DNA of 64,000 bases, taken from the NCBI GenBank assembly GCA_001599755.1, contig BCHX01000008.1:186001-250000 (forward strand), read 5' to 3'. Under the pieces are notes generated by a model that had not been told where the DNA came from, did no database searches, and saw nothing but the letters and a program-made list of their open reading frames with translations. The stretch is from Gliomastix tumulicola. Lineage: Eukaryota > Ascomycota > Sordariomycetes > Hypocreales > Bionectriaceae. A program made the translations under genes and the position numbers. Shown piece by piece: positions 45,320-58,094 of the stretch (position 1 is its first letter; each line of letters starts with the position of its first letter).

Positions 45320-46981
45320 TTAGACATTCTTAACCCCCGGGTTGTGCTTCCCCTCGGCATCGACATGGAACATATGAGGGTTCTGGTTTGCACCACCCGC
45401 CACTGCTTTCTCTTTACTTCCTCGTAGCATCCAGGGCGCACTCACAACTCCTTTGTGCCACCATCTCTCCTCTGACTCCTCCTCTGCCGGCTTCTCGCCT
45501 GTCGCACGAATCTCCGTCCCCCTCTTCTCAACCTCCGCCCACACACGCAGCAGATTCTCGCCCGCAAGCTGTCTCGCGTGTCCATCCGTTGCCGCCCCTT
45601 TCTCGAGAACGAGCTGCACAAGCGCAGGGAACTTGGAGACATCCTCCAATCCGAGCGGCACGTGTGGTGTTCCCGAGAAGTCGCTCCCAATACCGACGCA
45701 GGACCATCCACAGACCTCGGCGATGTGCAGGATGTGATCCACAACGTCGTGGATTGTTGCCGCGCTCGGGTCCTTCATGTTCAAGAACCGGTTGACGAAG
45801 ACGGCCATGACGATACCTCCGTTACGTCCTACCGCTCGGAGGACGTCGTCTGGCACATGTCGGAGATGCGGCTCGACGCTAAAGGCACCCGAGTGGGAGA
45901 AGATGACAGGCGCGCGGGCGATGCTGAGGACATCACGCATCGTCTGGTGGGAAACATGCGAGAGATCGACGAGCATGCCCAGCCTGTTCATCTCCCTCAC
46001 AGCTGCGTGGCCCAGAGGCGTGAGGCCTCGGTCTTCCCCTCCCGCAGCAACAGTAGACGCAGACGTGGCAAAGGCGTTGTCGCAGTTGTGCGTTAGCGTG
46101 ATGTACCGCGCGCCGAGATCGAACATCTGTCTGATGCTGGCAAGGCTGGAGCCGACTTGGTGGGCGCCCTCGATTCCGATCATGCTCGCGATGCGGCCAT
46201 TCTTGAAAGCTGAGCTGACGCAGGCCGGCGTGTCACAGTACTGGAGGTCTTTAGGGTGCTCGTCGATGAATCGTTTGGTCACGTCGATCTGCTCGAGGGT
46301 ATCGCGGACAGCCCACTGAGAATCAATTAATATCAACATCCACTGGTTTTGACAGTCTGGAGGGAAGAGTAGAGTCGTATGAAACACTTACCGAAGGGTC
46401 GTCCCAGTGGTTCTGATTGACATCGCAGTCTACATAAACGCTCCAAAACTGCGCCCCAACCTGGCCTTCTCTCATGCGCAAAAGGTCAGTATGACCCAGG
46501 AGTCGCTTCGACAGATCAACCTGTCCATCGTAGAGGCGGTTATGCAGCTCAAGTCGAAGCTGCCAGGGCAGATCGTTGTGACCGTCAATCAACCTGAGCA
46601 CAAGAATACCTGTCAGTCCACGGTGTTCACACCATTATTTGCGATTTGAAGTAGCCAGGAACCTGCTTACGGCGTTGTATTGAGCACCCGTCGTGTTCTC
46701 TCAGCGTAGTCAGTAGGATCGACAGGTCCCTCCCGAGGCCAGATGAGAGACAGCGGGCTCAGAAGCAAAGCAAACCCTGCAGCGAGAATATGGTACCGAA
46801 ATCTGGCGAAGAACCCCGTGCTTCGTGCCTGGTGTGCGACAACCAACTCGCGTCCAGTCTGAACCTCCCGCTCAGAGGACGAGCCTGATGCGCTCGCGGT
46901 TGAATCGCTGACCGAACTATTGTCTCGGTTCTCTTTCAACCGCCCAGCATCTATGACAGCTGAGGGTTGCGTATCTGACAT
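45320..46981 (-). CDS. Membrane dipeptidase (renal dipeptidase family M19), membrane anchored
   Basis: It is 502 aa in three exons: 46,981-46,671, 46,593-46,392, 46,315-45,320. A cytosolic N-terminus of about 65 residues is followed by a signal anchor (YHILAAGFALLLSPLSLIW), so the catalytic part faces the lumen or outside. Zinc site: HxD in LIDGHNDLPW, Glu in IGIEGAHQVG, His in LTHNCDNAF, His in VDLSHVSH, SHSGAFSV, and Asp in GIGSDFSG. The enzyme cleaves dipeptides, including Cys-Gly, with broad side-chain range. It is next to a Dal5/Tna1-type permease on the same strand, a family that includes dipeptide carriers. The C-terminal tail of about 50 residues is charged and not conserved. Confidence 0.92.
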
Positions 46982-47816
46982 TTTGAAGATGGAGAACTTT
47001 GCAATAGTAAAGCTTTTCTTCGTCCTAGAAGGATAAAGTAAAGAGTGCTGTAGGGAGGGATCTCCAGGAGCTTGTAGAACACACGTGCCTGGCTTTTGTG
47101 GCCGCACTGCCTTAATCCCTCCCCCCCGATGCCGGGGAACCAAGACCAGATTCCAAAGTCCATGCCGCCCGCCCAGGAATCACTCCTTCACTAGGTTAGC
47201 TGTTTTAGCCCCCACGAGCATCAGACTTGCAAACATCTTCATGCCACTGCCAGGATACAGTCTCCCGACTCCCGCCTGTCGTGATTGAAGGGTCTGATTC
47301 CGCCATCCCATAATCCATGCACATGTCAGGGTTTGGCAATAGCGCGGAGATAATCCCTCCCCATTTTAGCTGCCTCCTCACTAATGATGGATGGTGATAG
47401 GCCCATTTTCGAACTTCCCTCGAGTCATGTTCTCCAGACAACTGGGGCTGGTCCTGACGGAGACTGCCAGAATTCAACGAAGGACTCCATCCTGGTCTCA
47501 ATGATTCCGAAGACGCAGAATCTCTGGTGTGTGCCTTCATGTGACGGGAAAATATAGCAAGAGGCATCAGCAGAGACGCATCTCGATGTGAGGTGGACAC
47601 GACTGTGAGGCTGAAAAATGCTCGAACGTCCTCTTACTAAGGGGTTCACGAGGTCAGTTGGTCAAGGTAAGCAGCTCGAACTGGGAAAATGGGGCGTTTT
47701 ACAGCTTGATCCGGTGACATTCTTAGCGTCAAAAATGAGAAGATACTCTCTTTATACACTCTTTACTGAGCAGACTCAACCCACCACCACTCTATTCCTT
47801 CACTGCTCTTATCTAT
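46982..47816. other. Intergenic region, dipeptidase promoter
   Basis: This is 835 bp. Several minus-strand ORFs here overlap the dipeptidase leader and show no homology. Nothing else was recognised. Confidence 0.45.
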
Positions 47817-49512
47817 CTAAACAGCGTATCTGTATCCTGGGTTCTTCTCCATGCCCGCAATCTGGATCTCACCGCTGTCCACCTTCTTGTTCAAGCGAGC
47901 ATAGTACTGTCTCAAGATCAGAGCAAGAACGATGTAGCCTGCCTGGCACACAGCGGCTGTGATCAATGCCGGCCTGAAGACTGGCGCGTCCTGGTTCCGG
48001 AACACGAGAGACGACACGATACCTGCTAGGTTTTGAGACATGTAGGTCATGCCAAGGGCAACAGCACGACCGGTCGTAGTATGAACATTACTCGCCAGCC
48101 ACACCGGTGTCAGGAGACCAGGGGTGAAGACGCCAAAGGTCAAAAGGAAGGTAAGAAAATAGCCAACCTGGACGAGATTCACCAGATCAAGTGATCCCAG
48201 AAGCACAAACCCGATAAGTGAGACGGCCAAAGCACCCGTCGCGAAGAATGCCCTCTGTGCAAAGCGATCCGACAGAAAGCTTGCGCCTAGCAGTGCCACG
48301 GATGCCGAAAGATTCGGTCCGATGGTGTACAAGTTCGCCTTGATGGTGCTCACGGTCAACCGCTTGATGATAACGGGCAGGAAGTTGGAGCTACTGGCAA
48401 AGCCGACGCCATGGAGGAAGGCCAGGGCGGCAAAGACCCACGACGGCCCATGACGAAGCTGTCGGAGCACGTCGGAAGAGTGAAGCTTCTTGTCCTCGTC
48501 CTGAGAGTCGCGCGCACAGCGGATGGCGGCGAGTTTCTTCTCCTGTTCGTTGAACCAGCGGCACTTTTCGGGACTGCGTGGGAGAACGATCGCAAGGAGA
48601 CCAGCGATACCAATGGTCATTGCGCCTTCGATGAGGAACAGGCACTGCCAGCCCTGAAAGTTGTAAATCCGTTAGTTTTGACCTCTTATCATGTCGCAAA
48701 GCAGAAGTGTTGGCTGACCTTCAGGGACTTCTCCCACTGGAAAACACTCCATGAGATCAAGCCACTCGTAGCAGACTAGTAGTGTAAAAGTCGTCAGCTG
48801 TGACCCGGAACTAAACATTTGAATGGTTTCGTACAGCAATCACACCCATCTGATAAAAGATGGCCGTGCGGAACCCGAGCTCTCGTCGAGTATAGAACAG
48901 GGAGCAGTAATATACGGCGCAAGGCAGAAAGGCAGCCTCAAACACACCCATCAGTGTTCGGCAGGCGAGAAGCTGGCCGAAGGTCCTGTTGAAGTTCGTA
49001 TTAGTCCTCATTGGGAATGAAATATGGAAAAATCAAGACACCTATACTCACTTGACAGCTACACTTGCCATGGTGCAGATTCCCCATCCAGTGATGAGGA
49101 CGGGCATGATAATGGCTGGATTGTAGCGTTTGGCGGCAATAGTCCACGGAATATTCATAAGCGAATACGTGAGGTAAAAGGCAACCAGAAGCAAGCTGTA
49201 CTGATTGCCCACAAGCCCCAGGTCCTTCTCGATGCCTGCCGTCTTTGCATTTCCGAGGTTGGCGCGGTCAAGCGTGTGAGTGTAGTAGGCGAGAGCTAAG
49301 CACCAGAGAATGGTAGGTTAGGCAAGGATGCTGGATGGACTGGGAATATACAACTTACACAGAACGGGCATGAGGATCAGATCCGTCTTGCGGACCAGTC
49401 GCTTCTCGGCTGCCGCATCGATCTCGGGAGGTGAGCCGGAAGGTAAGCCAGCAGCCCCGAGCTCCGCGACCTTCAGGGAGCCGGCTTGCTTGTCGGATGC
49501 AGAGTCAGACAT
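47817..49512 (-). CDS. MFS anion:cation symporter, Dal5/Tna1-type permease
   Basis: It is 480 aa in five exons: 49,512-49,359, 49,295-49,052, 48,985-48,835, 48,775-48,719 (57 nt), 48,653-47,817, all phases consistent. Family signature: DLILMPVLSLAYYTHTLDRANLGNAKTAG across the first junction, RTLMGVFEAAFLPCAVYY, and GWQCLFLIEGAMTIGIAGL. The carboxylate-transporting ACS family includes allantoate, nicotinate, pantothenate, biotin and dipeptide carriers. The adjacent dipeptidase makes a peptide or amino-acid-derivative substrate attractive, by inference. Twelve helices are expected; the hydrophilic ends are short. Confidence 0.9.
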
Positions 49513-50827
49513 CCTGTCGTCCGTTCAATGGCTTTTCAAAGAAGACAGAGTCCAGTCGATATGCCAAAGGTAGCAACGGTAAGTGGCGTCCAAGTTTGTG
49601 TCGACGCCTTGGTGATGCTTTATATTCACACGTTGAAAGGATCTCGGGCTGCGATCTGTGGATCTCCTGTCTTGGATGGCGAAGGCGTGATAATAGTTTC
49701 TAAAAGTTAGCCAAGCACTGTCGAGTAATGAAAGCTGGGCAATGTTCTCTTCAACGAGTACCGAATCGCCGGGGATGGCCTTTCGCTAAACGCCACATCT
49801 ACTAGATCGGAAACTGTCCAGGAGCCACATGGCAGACAACTGTGCATTAAGCTTCATATTTACTTCTCGGTACCCAATCACGGGAACGAGTGGCCTTGGA
49901 GAGAGTGCTCTCAGCACCAAAGACGACATGGGTTGGCCATGTTAAAATGATGCAATTCCAACCAGCCCCGGCTAGACAGCAGACACGCGGGGTGCATCCC
50001 TGACATTTGGAATCATTTAGGAGGCTATGAGACTTGGCATTATCAAGATAAGCGAGTTACAGACGAGGAGCTTCAGGCGGGAGGCATATACACAGCATGA
50101 GGCTTGCGTCTCGCTGGGAAACGTTGTAAGCCGCAGCGCTTCTGTATCATTGAGCAGACTTCCAGCAAATTTCCTACGAAGTTAAGTATCGGTATCAAGG
50201 CTTCATTCATGCTCAATGCCTGCAAAACTCAACTGATAAACGTATGGCCTCTGTTATGGGCGGAGATTAGAAGCATCTTGGTTTGCCGAGCCCTCGACAA
50301 TTGCACCATTCTGGGTCGAAAGCAACAAATGCACTAGAAAGTGGAATTTCAACCTCGCGTCCAGGATAGAGCCATCCTAAAGACACGGAAACCGGGCTTG
50401 TACGGGAATAAAAGCCCCGCCGGGTGTCAAGATTCAAGATCCTTCTCTTCCCCCTGTCCTCCAACCGCCCAGCACATATCTAGTGGCTGTCAACAAGATA
50501 CAGACAAGGCGACATCCCAGGCACTTGAAGCAAAGTAGCGCAGGCTAGTCCTCGTGGTTTTCTTGTCCTCCAAACTACGAGAAAATGATTCCAAAGATCT
50601 CCACCAGTCCGTTATCGGAGAGTGTGTATGACCAAGGTGATATATGGATGTCCTGATTCGATAGCCCTTGCAGGCGCTCAGCTCAGCCTACGGTTGCTCC
50701 CCCTCCTCCTGTCACACACAAATCCTCAACCCCAAATTGATGTCACCCAGGCTTCAACAGGATCCCCTAAGATCGCTCAGGACGCCTTTGACTCCGTTGC
50801 TAGCTCCCACATTCCAGCAACAACGCC
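49513..50827. other. Divergent intergenic region (permease / P450)
   Basis: This is 1.3 kb between two starts facing apart. No third gene was recognised. The short ORFs in it have no family features. Confidence 0.45.
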
Positions 50828-52661
50828 ATGGCTCCTTCATTATCGGCGTCCTTCTTCGGAGATGCCTCGCAGTTCCTGCCTTCGAATCTCCTTAACGGCA
50901 CACTCATCTACAAGGTCCCGATCATTGCTGGAGTCCTTCTTATACTGTACATCGTTGTGAGCGAGATCAATGTCTACCTCTCCCGCATTCCGCATCTTCC
51001 TGGCCCCCGTGGCTACCCCATCGTCGGCAGCCTGCCTTCCCTCTGGGGCAAAGTCCACGCTGAGCAGTTCAGGCTCTGGTCTAAGAAGTACGGCGACGTC
51101 TTCCAGGTGCGCTTGGGAGAACGCACCGCAGTTGTGGTTAATAGCGCTTCCTCAGCCCGTAGCCTATTTCTTGGGCAGCGGGAGGCCATGAACTCGCGCC
51201 CACTGTTCTACGTGTTGCACGGGAAGGTGCAGCAGAATTCGTCAGTCACGAGCATTGGAACGAGTCCTTGGAATGAGAGCTGCAAGAGACGTCGCAAGGT
51301 TGGCGCGACAGCTATGAATAAAGTGGCCGTGGCTTCGTACCAGCCGGTAAGTCCCAGCGAGCTGGTTGGACATCCCTTTGTCGAGCGTTTTACTGACAGG
51401 ACTCCAATTAAGATTATCGACTCTGAGTCCAGGGGTCTCCTTCTCGACTTCTTGAATGCATCTATCAGAAGTCCCAGTAACACCGTCGATTTCCGCGACC
51501 CGATCCGCAAGTATGCTATGAATCTTGTCTTGACACTCAACTATGGGACTAGGTAGGTTCAAAACTCCTTTCTAACTTGTTGCTCCATCTAAGCTAACCG
51601 GTCTTCTTCACAGAGTGGAAGATATCAAGCAGCTCAAGGGCGACACGATCTTCGCCGAAATGGTCCACGTCGAAACCGAGATCTCCAGCCTCCGCGATAC
51701 CTCCCAGAACTACGAGAACTACATTCCCCTTCTACGTCCCGTCAAGACATTCGCGGCCTGGGTTGGTCTGCGCGACGGCACATACATGTCTGATATTGGC
51801 AGGCGAAGAGTCGGCTATCACAAGGTTCTCCTAGAGAATCTGCGGGCTGAGGTAGCCTCTGGCACCGACAAGCCATGCATCCAGGGAAACGTGCTGAAAG
51901 ATCCGGAAAGCAAAGGACTATCTGAGGGGGAGCTGCTCAGCATATCGTTGAGTATGATGGCAGGCGCGGACACGAGTCAGCCCACTGTTGGATGGGCCAT
52001 TTTGCTACTCTCGCAGAGGCAAGATGTGCAGAGGAAGGCATACGAGTCTATCCTTGAGACCGACGCAAGTCTTCTCGAGGAGTCTGACGTGTCCAACTCG
52101 AAAGTGGCATACATTGATGCCTTCACCAAAGAAATCGGGAGATGTTACACGGCCCTAAAGCTGGGTCTTCCCAGGGCGACACACGACGATCACGGAGCTG
52201 ACTGGGGGGATGCTACCATCCCTCCCAAAACTCTCGTGTTCCTCAACGCATGGGCATGCTCGAAAGGTGCGTCGGAAGTTAGGCTCGTATAAATCTTATC
52301 GTGCTCTCTGACAGAAATGCAAACAGATTCCACCATCTATCCTGAGCCAGACTCCTTTCTTCCCGAACGATGGCTAGACACGGAAAACACGACACACCTA
52401 CACCAATTCGCATTCGGCATAGGCGGGAGGACCTGCATTGCAAATCACCTTGCCCATAAGGCGCTCTATACGGCCTTCCTCCACCTCATTGCTCACTTTG
52501 AGATCCTGCCTGCCGAGGCCAGCATCAACGATCCTCACGTTCTCGACCCGTTGGAGGGCTTGCTGCAGAAGGAGTCGTTTGTGGCCACGCCCAGAAATAG
52601 AACTGTGAGGCTGGTTCCGAGGGAGTTGGCGCGGACTAAGCGCGTGCTTGGACTCATATAG
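50828..52661 (+). CDS. Cytochrome P450, CYP504-like (phenylacetate-type hydroxylase)
   Basis: It is 552 aa in four exons: 50,828-51,346, 51,413-51,552, 51,614-52,266, 52,315-52,661. The first intron (66 bp) has no stop and keeps frame, so the unspliced reading looks like one exon. GTAAGT and TTAAG borders and loss of homology inside mark it. Features: N-terminal anchor VPIIAGVLLILYIVV; PHLPGPRGYPIVGSLPSLWG; NSRPLFYVLHGKVQQNSSVT and SIGTSPWNESCKRRRKVGA, close to phenylacetate 2-hydroxylases; I-helix AGADTS; ExxR as EIGR; PERWL; heme loop FAFGIGGRTCIA. It would act in the ER with a P450 reductase, probably hydroxylating an aromatic acid. Confidence 0.9.
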
Positions 52662-53275
52662 GAGGTTCAAGGGTGTAAGGTTTTAATAAACGTAGATAAT
52701 GGCGGCAGTCCAGTGTCTGTGAACATCAAAAGAAGACGAAGAACTTTCATTTTGTCAGACACGTCCCCTCTCTGAAGTACGGGGTCGTAGAGCCATATAG
52801 CGTAGGTGCAAAAACCACTGAGTTAGCTAGACTGCCGATGAGAGGATGTCGTCCGTCTCAGCTTCCCGTCTGGGCATTGATAACGAGTTGGAGGCTCTAT
52901 AACGGTCTAGGTTTAGTGGCAGCAGATCAGTGCAAAGCTGCTTCACGGAACGGGATCCGTATGTACGCCAAGGTTGGTCTCTCCACCCACGGACATTTGT
53001 TTGAGTCTACGCGCTCAACACGTGGGCGCCCAGGCGCCGAGAAGCGCTAATAAGGTTCTGACACGGAAGTCCCTGGCTTATCAGGACATTCAGTTATGGA
53101 AGGTCACCTTCAGTGGCTTGTGTTAGCCTTAATGTCACTCAGGGTGAAAACGCCGGTGCTTCATGCTGTTCAACCTTAACACACAGAGCACGAAGAACTC
53201 GTAGCCCCCATGCAAGCATATACATTCAGATATCTGACTATTCTTTTATCGAGCTTAGGGCATTCATCTGCATCC
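52662..53275. other. Convergent intergenic region (P450 / sugar transporter)
   Basis: This is 614 bp between two stop codons facing each other. No gene was recognised. Confidence 0.45.
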
Positions 53276-55003
53276 TTAGACTCGCTTCTCAACCTCCTGC
53301 GTCTGTCCACCCTGATACTCAGCCGCACGCTCCTTCTCGTTGTACGTGGCATCCTTCTCATCCGCATCCTGGTTTCCGTACAGACCGATGCGGTACCAGG
53401 GAAGCTCGAAGAGACGGTCCATGCTCTCCAGAGTACGGCCGCTGGTCTCGGGCACGCTGAAGAAGACCCAGAGGCCACCGACGATCGTGACAGCCGCGAA
53501 GCACCAGAAGGTACCCTTGGGAGAGATGCCGCCGTCGGGGACAGGGAGCAGCATGTTGGGCACGGCACGTGAGTTTCCGTACTGGTTGGCGAAGTGCAGA
53601 GTCATCGCCCACGAGGTGGCGAGGGCACGGATGCGGAGAGGGAACAGCTCGGCCGTGAGGAGGTACTGCATGGAGTTCCAGCCGAGAGCCCAGCCGAAGC
53701 CCGACACGTAGATCATAGCAATAGCGCCGCGGCTGGCGCCCTTCTGGTGATCAGGGAGGACAAAGCCGTCAACAACGCCGAGCTGCGGGACAGCCGTGAG
53801 GAATCCAGCCACGTAGATCATCGACAGGGCCTGGAGGGTGATACCCGTGAGAAGAGCACGCTTGCGACCAATGACATCGACGAGGAAGAGAGCACAGCCG
53901 ATAGCAGCAATCAGCTTGACAATACCGAAGATGGCCGTAACAAGGAGACCTTCCTGGCTACCGGTAATGCCAATAAGCTTGAACAGATCAGGCGCGTAGA
54001 GGGTGATGGAGCCAGCCCCCGACCACTGGGAGAGGAACTGGACCATGGTAGTGAGGTAGAGACGGTAGAGGTTGCTCTTGTCGAGGAACATCTCCTTGAT
54101 CTTGCCGAGCCAGCCGACGCCCTGTGTAGCTTCCAGCTCGTGGTCCAGCGCGTTCTGGATGTCTGCGATCTGAGCGATGATGTAGTCGCTGTCAGGAGCC
54201 TGCTTGCGGAGCTTCGCCAGAACGAGGGTTGCCTGGTCCGCCTTGCCCTCCTTCACGAGGAAGCGGGGAGACTCGAACTGGAAGAAGGTGAGGATCATGG
54301 CGATGCCGGCGAAGATGATGTGAAGACTCGAGGGAACCAGCCACTGGTTGTGGCTGTGCTCGCTGATGTGAATGTGCGCGCCGTAGTTGGTGAAGTAGGC
54401 CAGGACGATACCGATGTAGACGGCACCGGTGAAGAAACAGGTGCAAAGACCACGGACGGCAGCAGGCGCAATCTCGGCAATGTAGATGGGACCAACGACA
54501 GGCGTCTGTCCCACGCCGAGACCGGCAATGAATCGACCAGCATAGATGGCGCCGAGGTTTCCCTTGACGCCTCCGACCATGAAGATGGCAATACCAACGG
54601 CCCAGAGCGTGCAGAGGAAGCGAGTTGCCCAGATACGGCCGATCCGATCGCAAACGACGAAAGCACTAACCATCTCCAGTCAGCCATCATGCAAGCAGAA
54701 GGGAGAGCAGTATTGATATGCCTACATTAGAGCACCGCCGACGGAACCAATCTGCACCATGGCGGAGACATTGGCCTTGAGGTCGGCCTTGCCGCTAACA
54801 GAGTAGGACTCGTAGTCGATGGCATCCTTGAAGTCGGTGGAGTTGAAGGCGCCAGAAATGAGGCCTTCGTCGATACCACGGGCAGCCCCGAGGAGACCGA
54901 AGGAGACGACGGCGAACCAGAGCCTCCAGTTGAAGACGCCCTCGGGCTCACCAAGATCGCCGAGGCGGAAGACGTTGACGGGTTTCTTGACACCGCCAGC
55001 CAT
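53276..55003 (-). CDS. MFS sugar/quinate-type transporter (SP family)
   Basis: It is 555 aa in two exons, 55,003-54,726 and 54,665-53,276 (60-bp intron). Marks: FGLLGAARGIDEGLISGAF, GGALIAFVVCDRIGRIWATR across the junction, GLGVGQTPVVGPIYIAE, FQFESPRFLVKEGK, QWSGAGSITLYAPDLF, DVIGRKRALLTG, TAELFPLRIRALATS and PETSGRTLESMDRLF. PESPR is replaced by FESPR. Codons are strongly biased to G/C third positions, more than in neighbours, which suggests high expression and explains the long antisense ORF opposite it. A run of 33 G lies 57 bp upstream of the ATG. It is close to quinate- and hexose-type fungal carriers; substrate unknown. Confidence 0.92.
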
Positions 55004-55059
55004 GGTTGTGTGTGGTGAGGGCTCAAAGGCTCAACTCGAAAAGTTGTACAGGTAGAGAA

Positions 55060-55092
<33 letters not shown>
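55060..55092. repeat. 33-base G homopolymer (poly-C on the transporter's sense strand)
   Basis: An uninterrupted run of G from 55,060 to 55,092, in the presumed 5' leader or core promoter of the SP transporter, 57 bp from its ATG. The length should be regarded as approximate, since such runs are often misassembled. It could form G-quadruplexes and change length by slippage. Confidence 0.9.
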
Positions 55093-55094
<2 letters not shown>

Positions 55095-55387
55095 GAGCGG
55101 GAGAGGCGTGAGCGTGCACTGGAAACGAGGAGAAGTGCAGCAACCCCTCGTAGGTTATATACCTTTGCCGTAGCTGTGCGGGAGGGAGGGACAGCTTGGT
55201 CTGGGACGATGAGGGGTGGGACAAAACTCCTCCATGTTTCCCCCTTCAACTCCACTGGAGAAGAGGCGGGAAGGTGATATCCATCAGGCTAACTGTTTGT
55301 CCCCATGGTGGGAGGAGTGAGGAGAATACCAATGCCGATTCTGGAGGCAATGGGGGAGGGAGAAACAGGCTAACAAACACGGTGGAT

Positions 55388-55414
55388 GGTAGTAGTGGTG
55401 GTGGTGGTGGTGGT
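55388..55414. repeat. GGT trinucleotide microsatellite
   Basis: A run of GTA/GTG triplets, mostly GGT, upstream of the SP transporter. Simple sequence, clearly visible. Confidence 0.75.
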
Positions 55415-58094
55415 CGAGTCGGGGCTCGCGGAGACTCCACGCCGAGTCAGTGCTCCAAATGTCGAGATGTAAGATAACATCTGGGTCACGATTCGCGCCC
55501 TCGGTCAAGATCCGATATGTAGAGGATGCCAAATCCTTGCGTAGGGTTGTCTTGAGCAGGGGTCGCGAACTTTGTCGTTCCCGAGAAGTGGAGGAGGCAC
55601 AACGTTTTGTGCAAACATCACGCGACGATCACGGTGCGAGATTTGGCTGCTCCACGCCCTCTGGCCTCTGGTGGCGTCCAGCACCGAGCACCGCGGCTTC
55701 ACTACGGAATGTCTGGCCTATCACTTCTAGATCTGGGATGCCGGAGAAAAACCCTTCCTGCGCACGCAGCGCGGGAAAGACCCCAGAAACCGGAGAGGGA
55801 ACGTATCAGCTAGCCACAAGGGTTGAGAATTAAGCTTGATAAGTAGGCCCCGTGGGGACTGGGCGTGGTTCTCGTCCTATAGCACGACGAGTTCAGCAGA
55901 CTGACACGAGACGGACTTTTCCCGTGTCGTTCGAGGAATCAGCCCGTCAATATTGGTCAGCGGACATGTTCAGGACGAGAATGGCGCCTCATCATGACGA
56001 AAGATCTCGGCAAACCGGCACACAACGGCCCACAAACCGCAGACAGACCGACGCTAGGGGCTGACCACGACCCATCCCCGTGGATCAAGTCTGGGCCTGC
56101 AGGCTTGTCACGGCTTCGTGTTGCCGTAGCGTGGCTCCTGTGAGGTCCTTGTCTGTCCAATCGTGTCGCGTGAATTTGCTCAGCTCTGAGAGAAGCTGCT
56201 GTTGCATCGGAGTTTGCCTCCTCATCCGACGTTCTCCGACCTGGAAGCGAATCGGCTGACTTGAGGAGACGGAATCTCTGCGTTGGGATCATGTCCGCGG
56301 TGGGGCCTGTCAAGTAGCGTCGGTGATAATGCGACGGCAAGGGAGAATAAACGCTCACGGGGGCTGTGCGCGAGTCGCGATACCGGCACTCGTGGAGCTG
56401 GTAAAACTTTTCTCTCTGCATATATTGCCACTGTGACCGGGAGGCAGCCCATCCAAAGCTGCTGAATGCGCAAGCAGCAGCTCAGCGTCCTCTCGCTAAC
56501 GAGAAAAGGACCTTTCTATCCTAGGGGAGGTTGAAAATTGTAGGGTAGGATAGGGAGGGGGCTGGCCTGAGCAGACCGAGACGCGTCTCGCGATAGTACA
56601 ATAGCTTTGGCGGGATGAACCGCTGCGAGCTTCCAAACAAAGACGGCGATCATGGAAGTCCATACGTCAACAGCAACTTTGGTTCCGAGAAACCCCTATC
56701 ATCCTCTGCATCCTTCCTATCCCGGCTTCCTTGCCTCTCGCGATGGGGGCGTCTTGCATGAAGAATGCCGAGATCTGCGGACAATATCAAAAACATCTCC
56801 GATAGAAGCGAGGATAGCCAAGCAATGCCTCCAGGCTTCCGTGATTTGATTCTTTCCGGGGCCGTGTGTCCCGTCCTGACCCATTACTGAGCGAGGCGTG
56901 GCTTGCCTTTCGGCATCGTCTGAGACAAAGCAAGACGGAATGTCTGACTTTCGGGTTTTTCGCTACAGTTGCTCTAGGACCTGTTTGTTCCATCAGACAA
57001 GCTCAATTAGCGTCGAGGTCGTGGTGAAAGAGGAACTGTGTTCTCGATGCGTTAAGGGTTCCATCCACTTCCATCCACGTTCATGGCTGGGGTCAGGGTG
57101 ACATTCCGCTCGCAGTTCGGATTTATGAGACGAACTTTAAATCGCTAGACTGCTCCGTAGTAATAGCTTAACTGTCGGCCTTGGAAAGGATCGCCGAAAA
57201 TATGACCTCGCGTCCGAAGCGCTCCATCAGTCGCTTCACTGAAGACCCTAAGCTCGCGATGAAGGAGCGAACGTGGGGTTCAGTTGATGCGATGCTCCTT
57301 CGATCCAGTTGACCCGATTCGTTGCGAGAACTTATAAGAAGGGGATCCAGCCTCTCTACTATGAGAGATACTTCTGAATTTCACGCAATGGCCAAGATGA
57401 CTGTGGGCTCAGTCCGTGTCCCTTTTTAATGCGGAAGAGTCTGGGTCCCTGAGACCAGGATCAAGACTGACCAAGATTTACCACTCATGCTGTTGATGTC
57501 ACGAAGCTTCCTTGTGATTCAACCTATTGCATCTGCGTTCTTGGATCTATTGCTATTAGTAAGGCCTTCGAGTGCTTGTACGCGCACTGACGGCAACAAT
57601 TGTACTCGGCACAATTACCGAGGTATATGCCTGCCAAATCCTGGCTGACAAGAGACGTCCTTCCTACCTTCTCCGGTGCCAACTGCCTTGTCAATTGTGG
57701 ATTATTAATGGTGGATGGCCTTGGCTACCCACGACCATATCCAAGCGATCGACGAGAGCATCTTGTTCCTGATCATTCTCTAAGCTTTAGTCCTTGGCAG
57801 ACTTAAGTCCGCGAGCCGCTCTGAAGATCCCAAAGACTGTTTCTTGGCAACTGCGTATGCGATACGCCAAAGTGCGGAACTTTTCGTTGCAAGACGTTCG
57901 GTACTTCGAGTCCTTCTTCGTGATAGCCTGCGCATATCTAAGTTCGGTTGCATTCAATAGCTGGGATGTTTGAGGCTGAATAATATTCTATTGAAGATAC
58001 GGAAAGACAGTGATAGTGATATAATAATAATCACGACATACGGCATGAGAAGTATGCAATGGGAGAAGTTCTGAGAGAGGATATCCCCACCCTC

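Larger units (their letters stand above)
55004..58094. other. Gene-poor stretch of about 3.1 kb
   Basis: Between the SP transporter start and the stop of the second Dal5/Tna1-type gene I find no gene-like ORF and no recognisable domain remnant. It contains the poly-G tract (55,060-55,092) and a GGT/GTA microsatellite (about 55,388-55,414). Base composition is ordinary, so it is not RIP-mutated. A non-coding RNA or a very intron-rich gene cannot be excluded by eye. Confidence 0.5.

Noticed and set aside
45578..46319. Plus-strand ORFs of 170-180 codons opposite the dipeptidase
   Set aside because: They mirror the high-GC third positions of the dipeptidase exon, whose zinc-binding motifs are unmistakable.
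53594..54730. 378-codon plus-strand ORF opposite the SP sugar transporter
   Set aside because: It is antisense to the strongly biased G/C-ending codons of a clear transporter gene. Its low-complexity Glu/Asp/Leu-rich translation has no family features. It is a shadow ORF.
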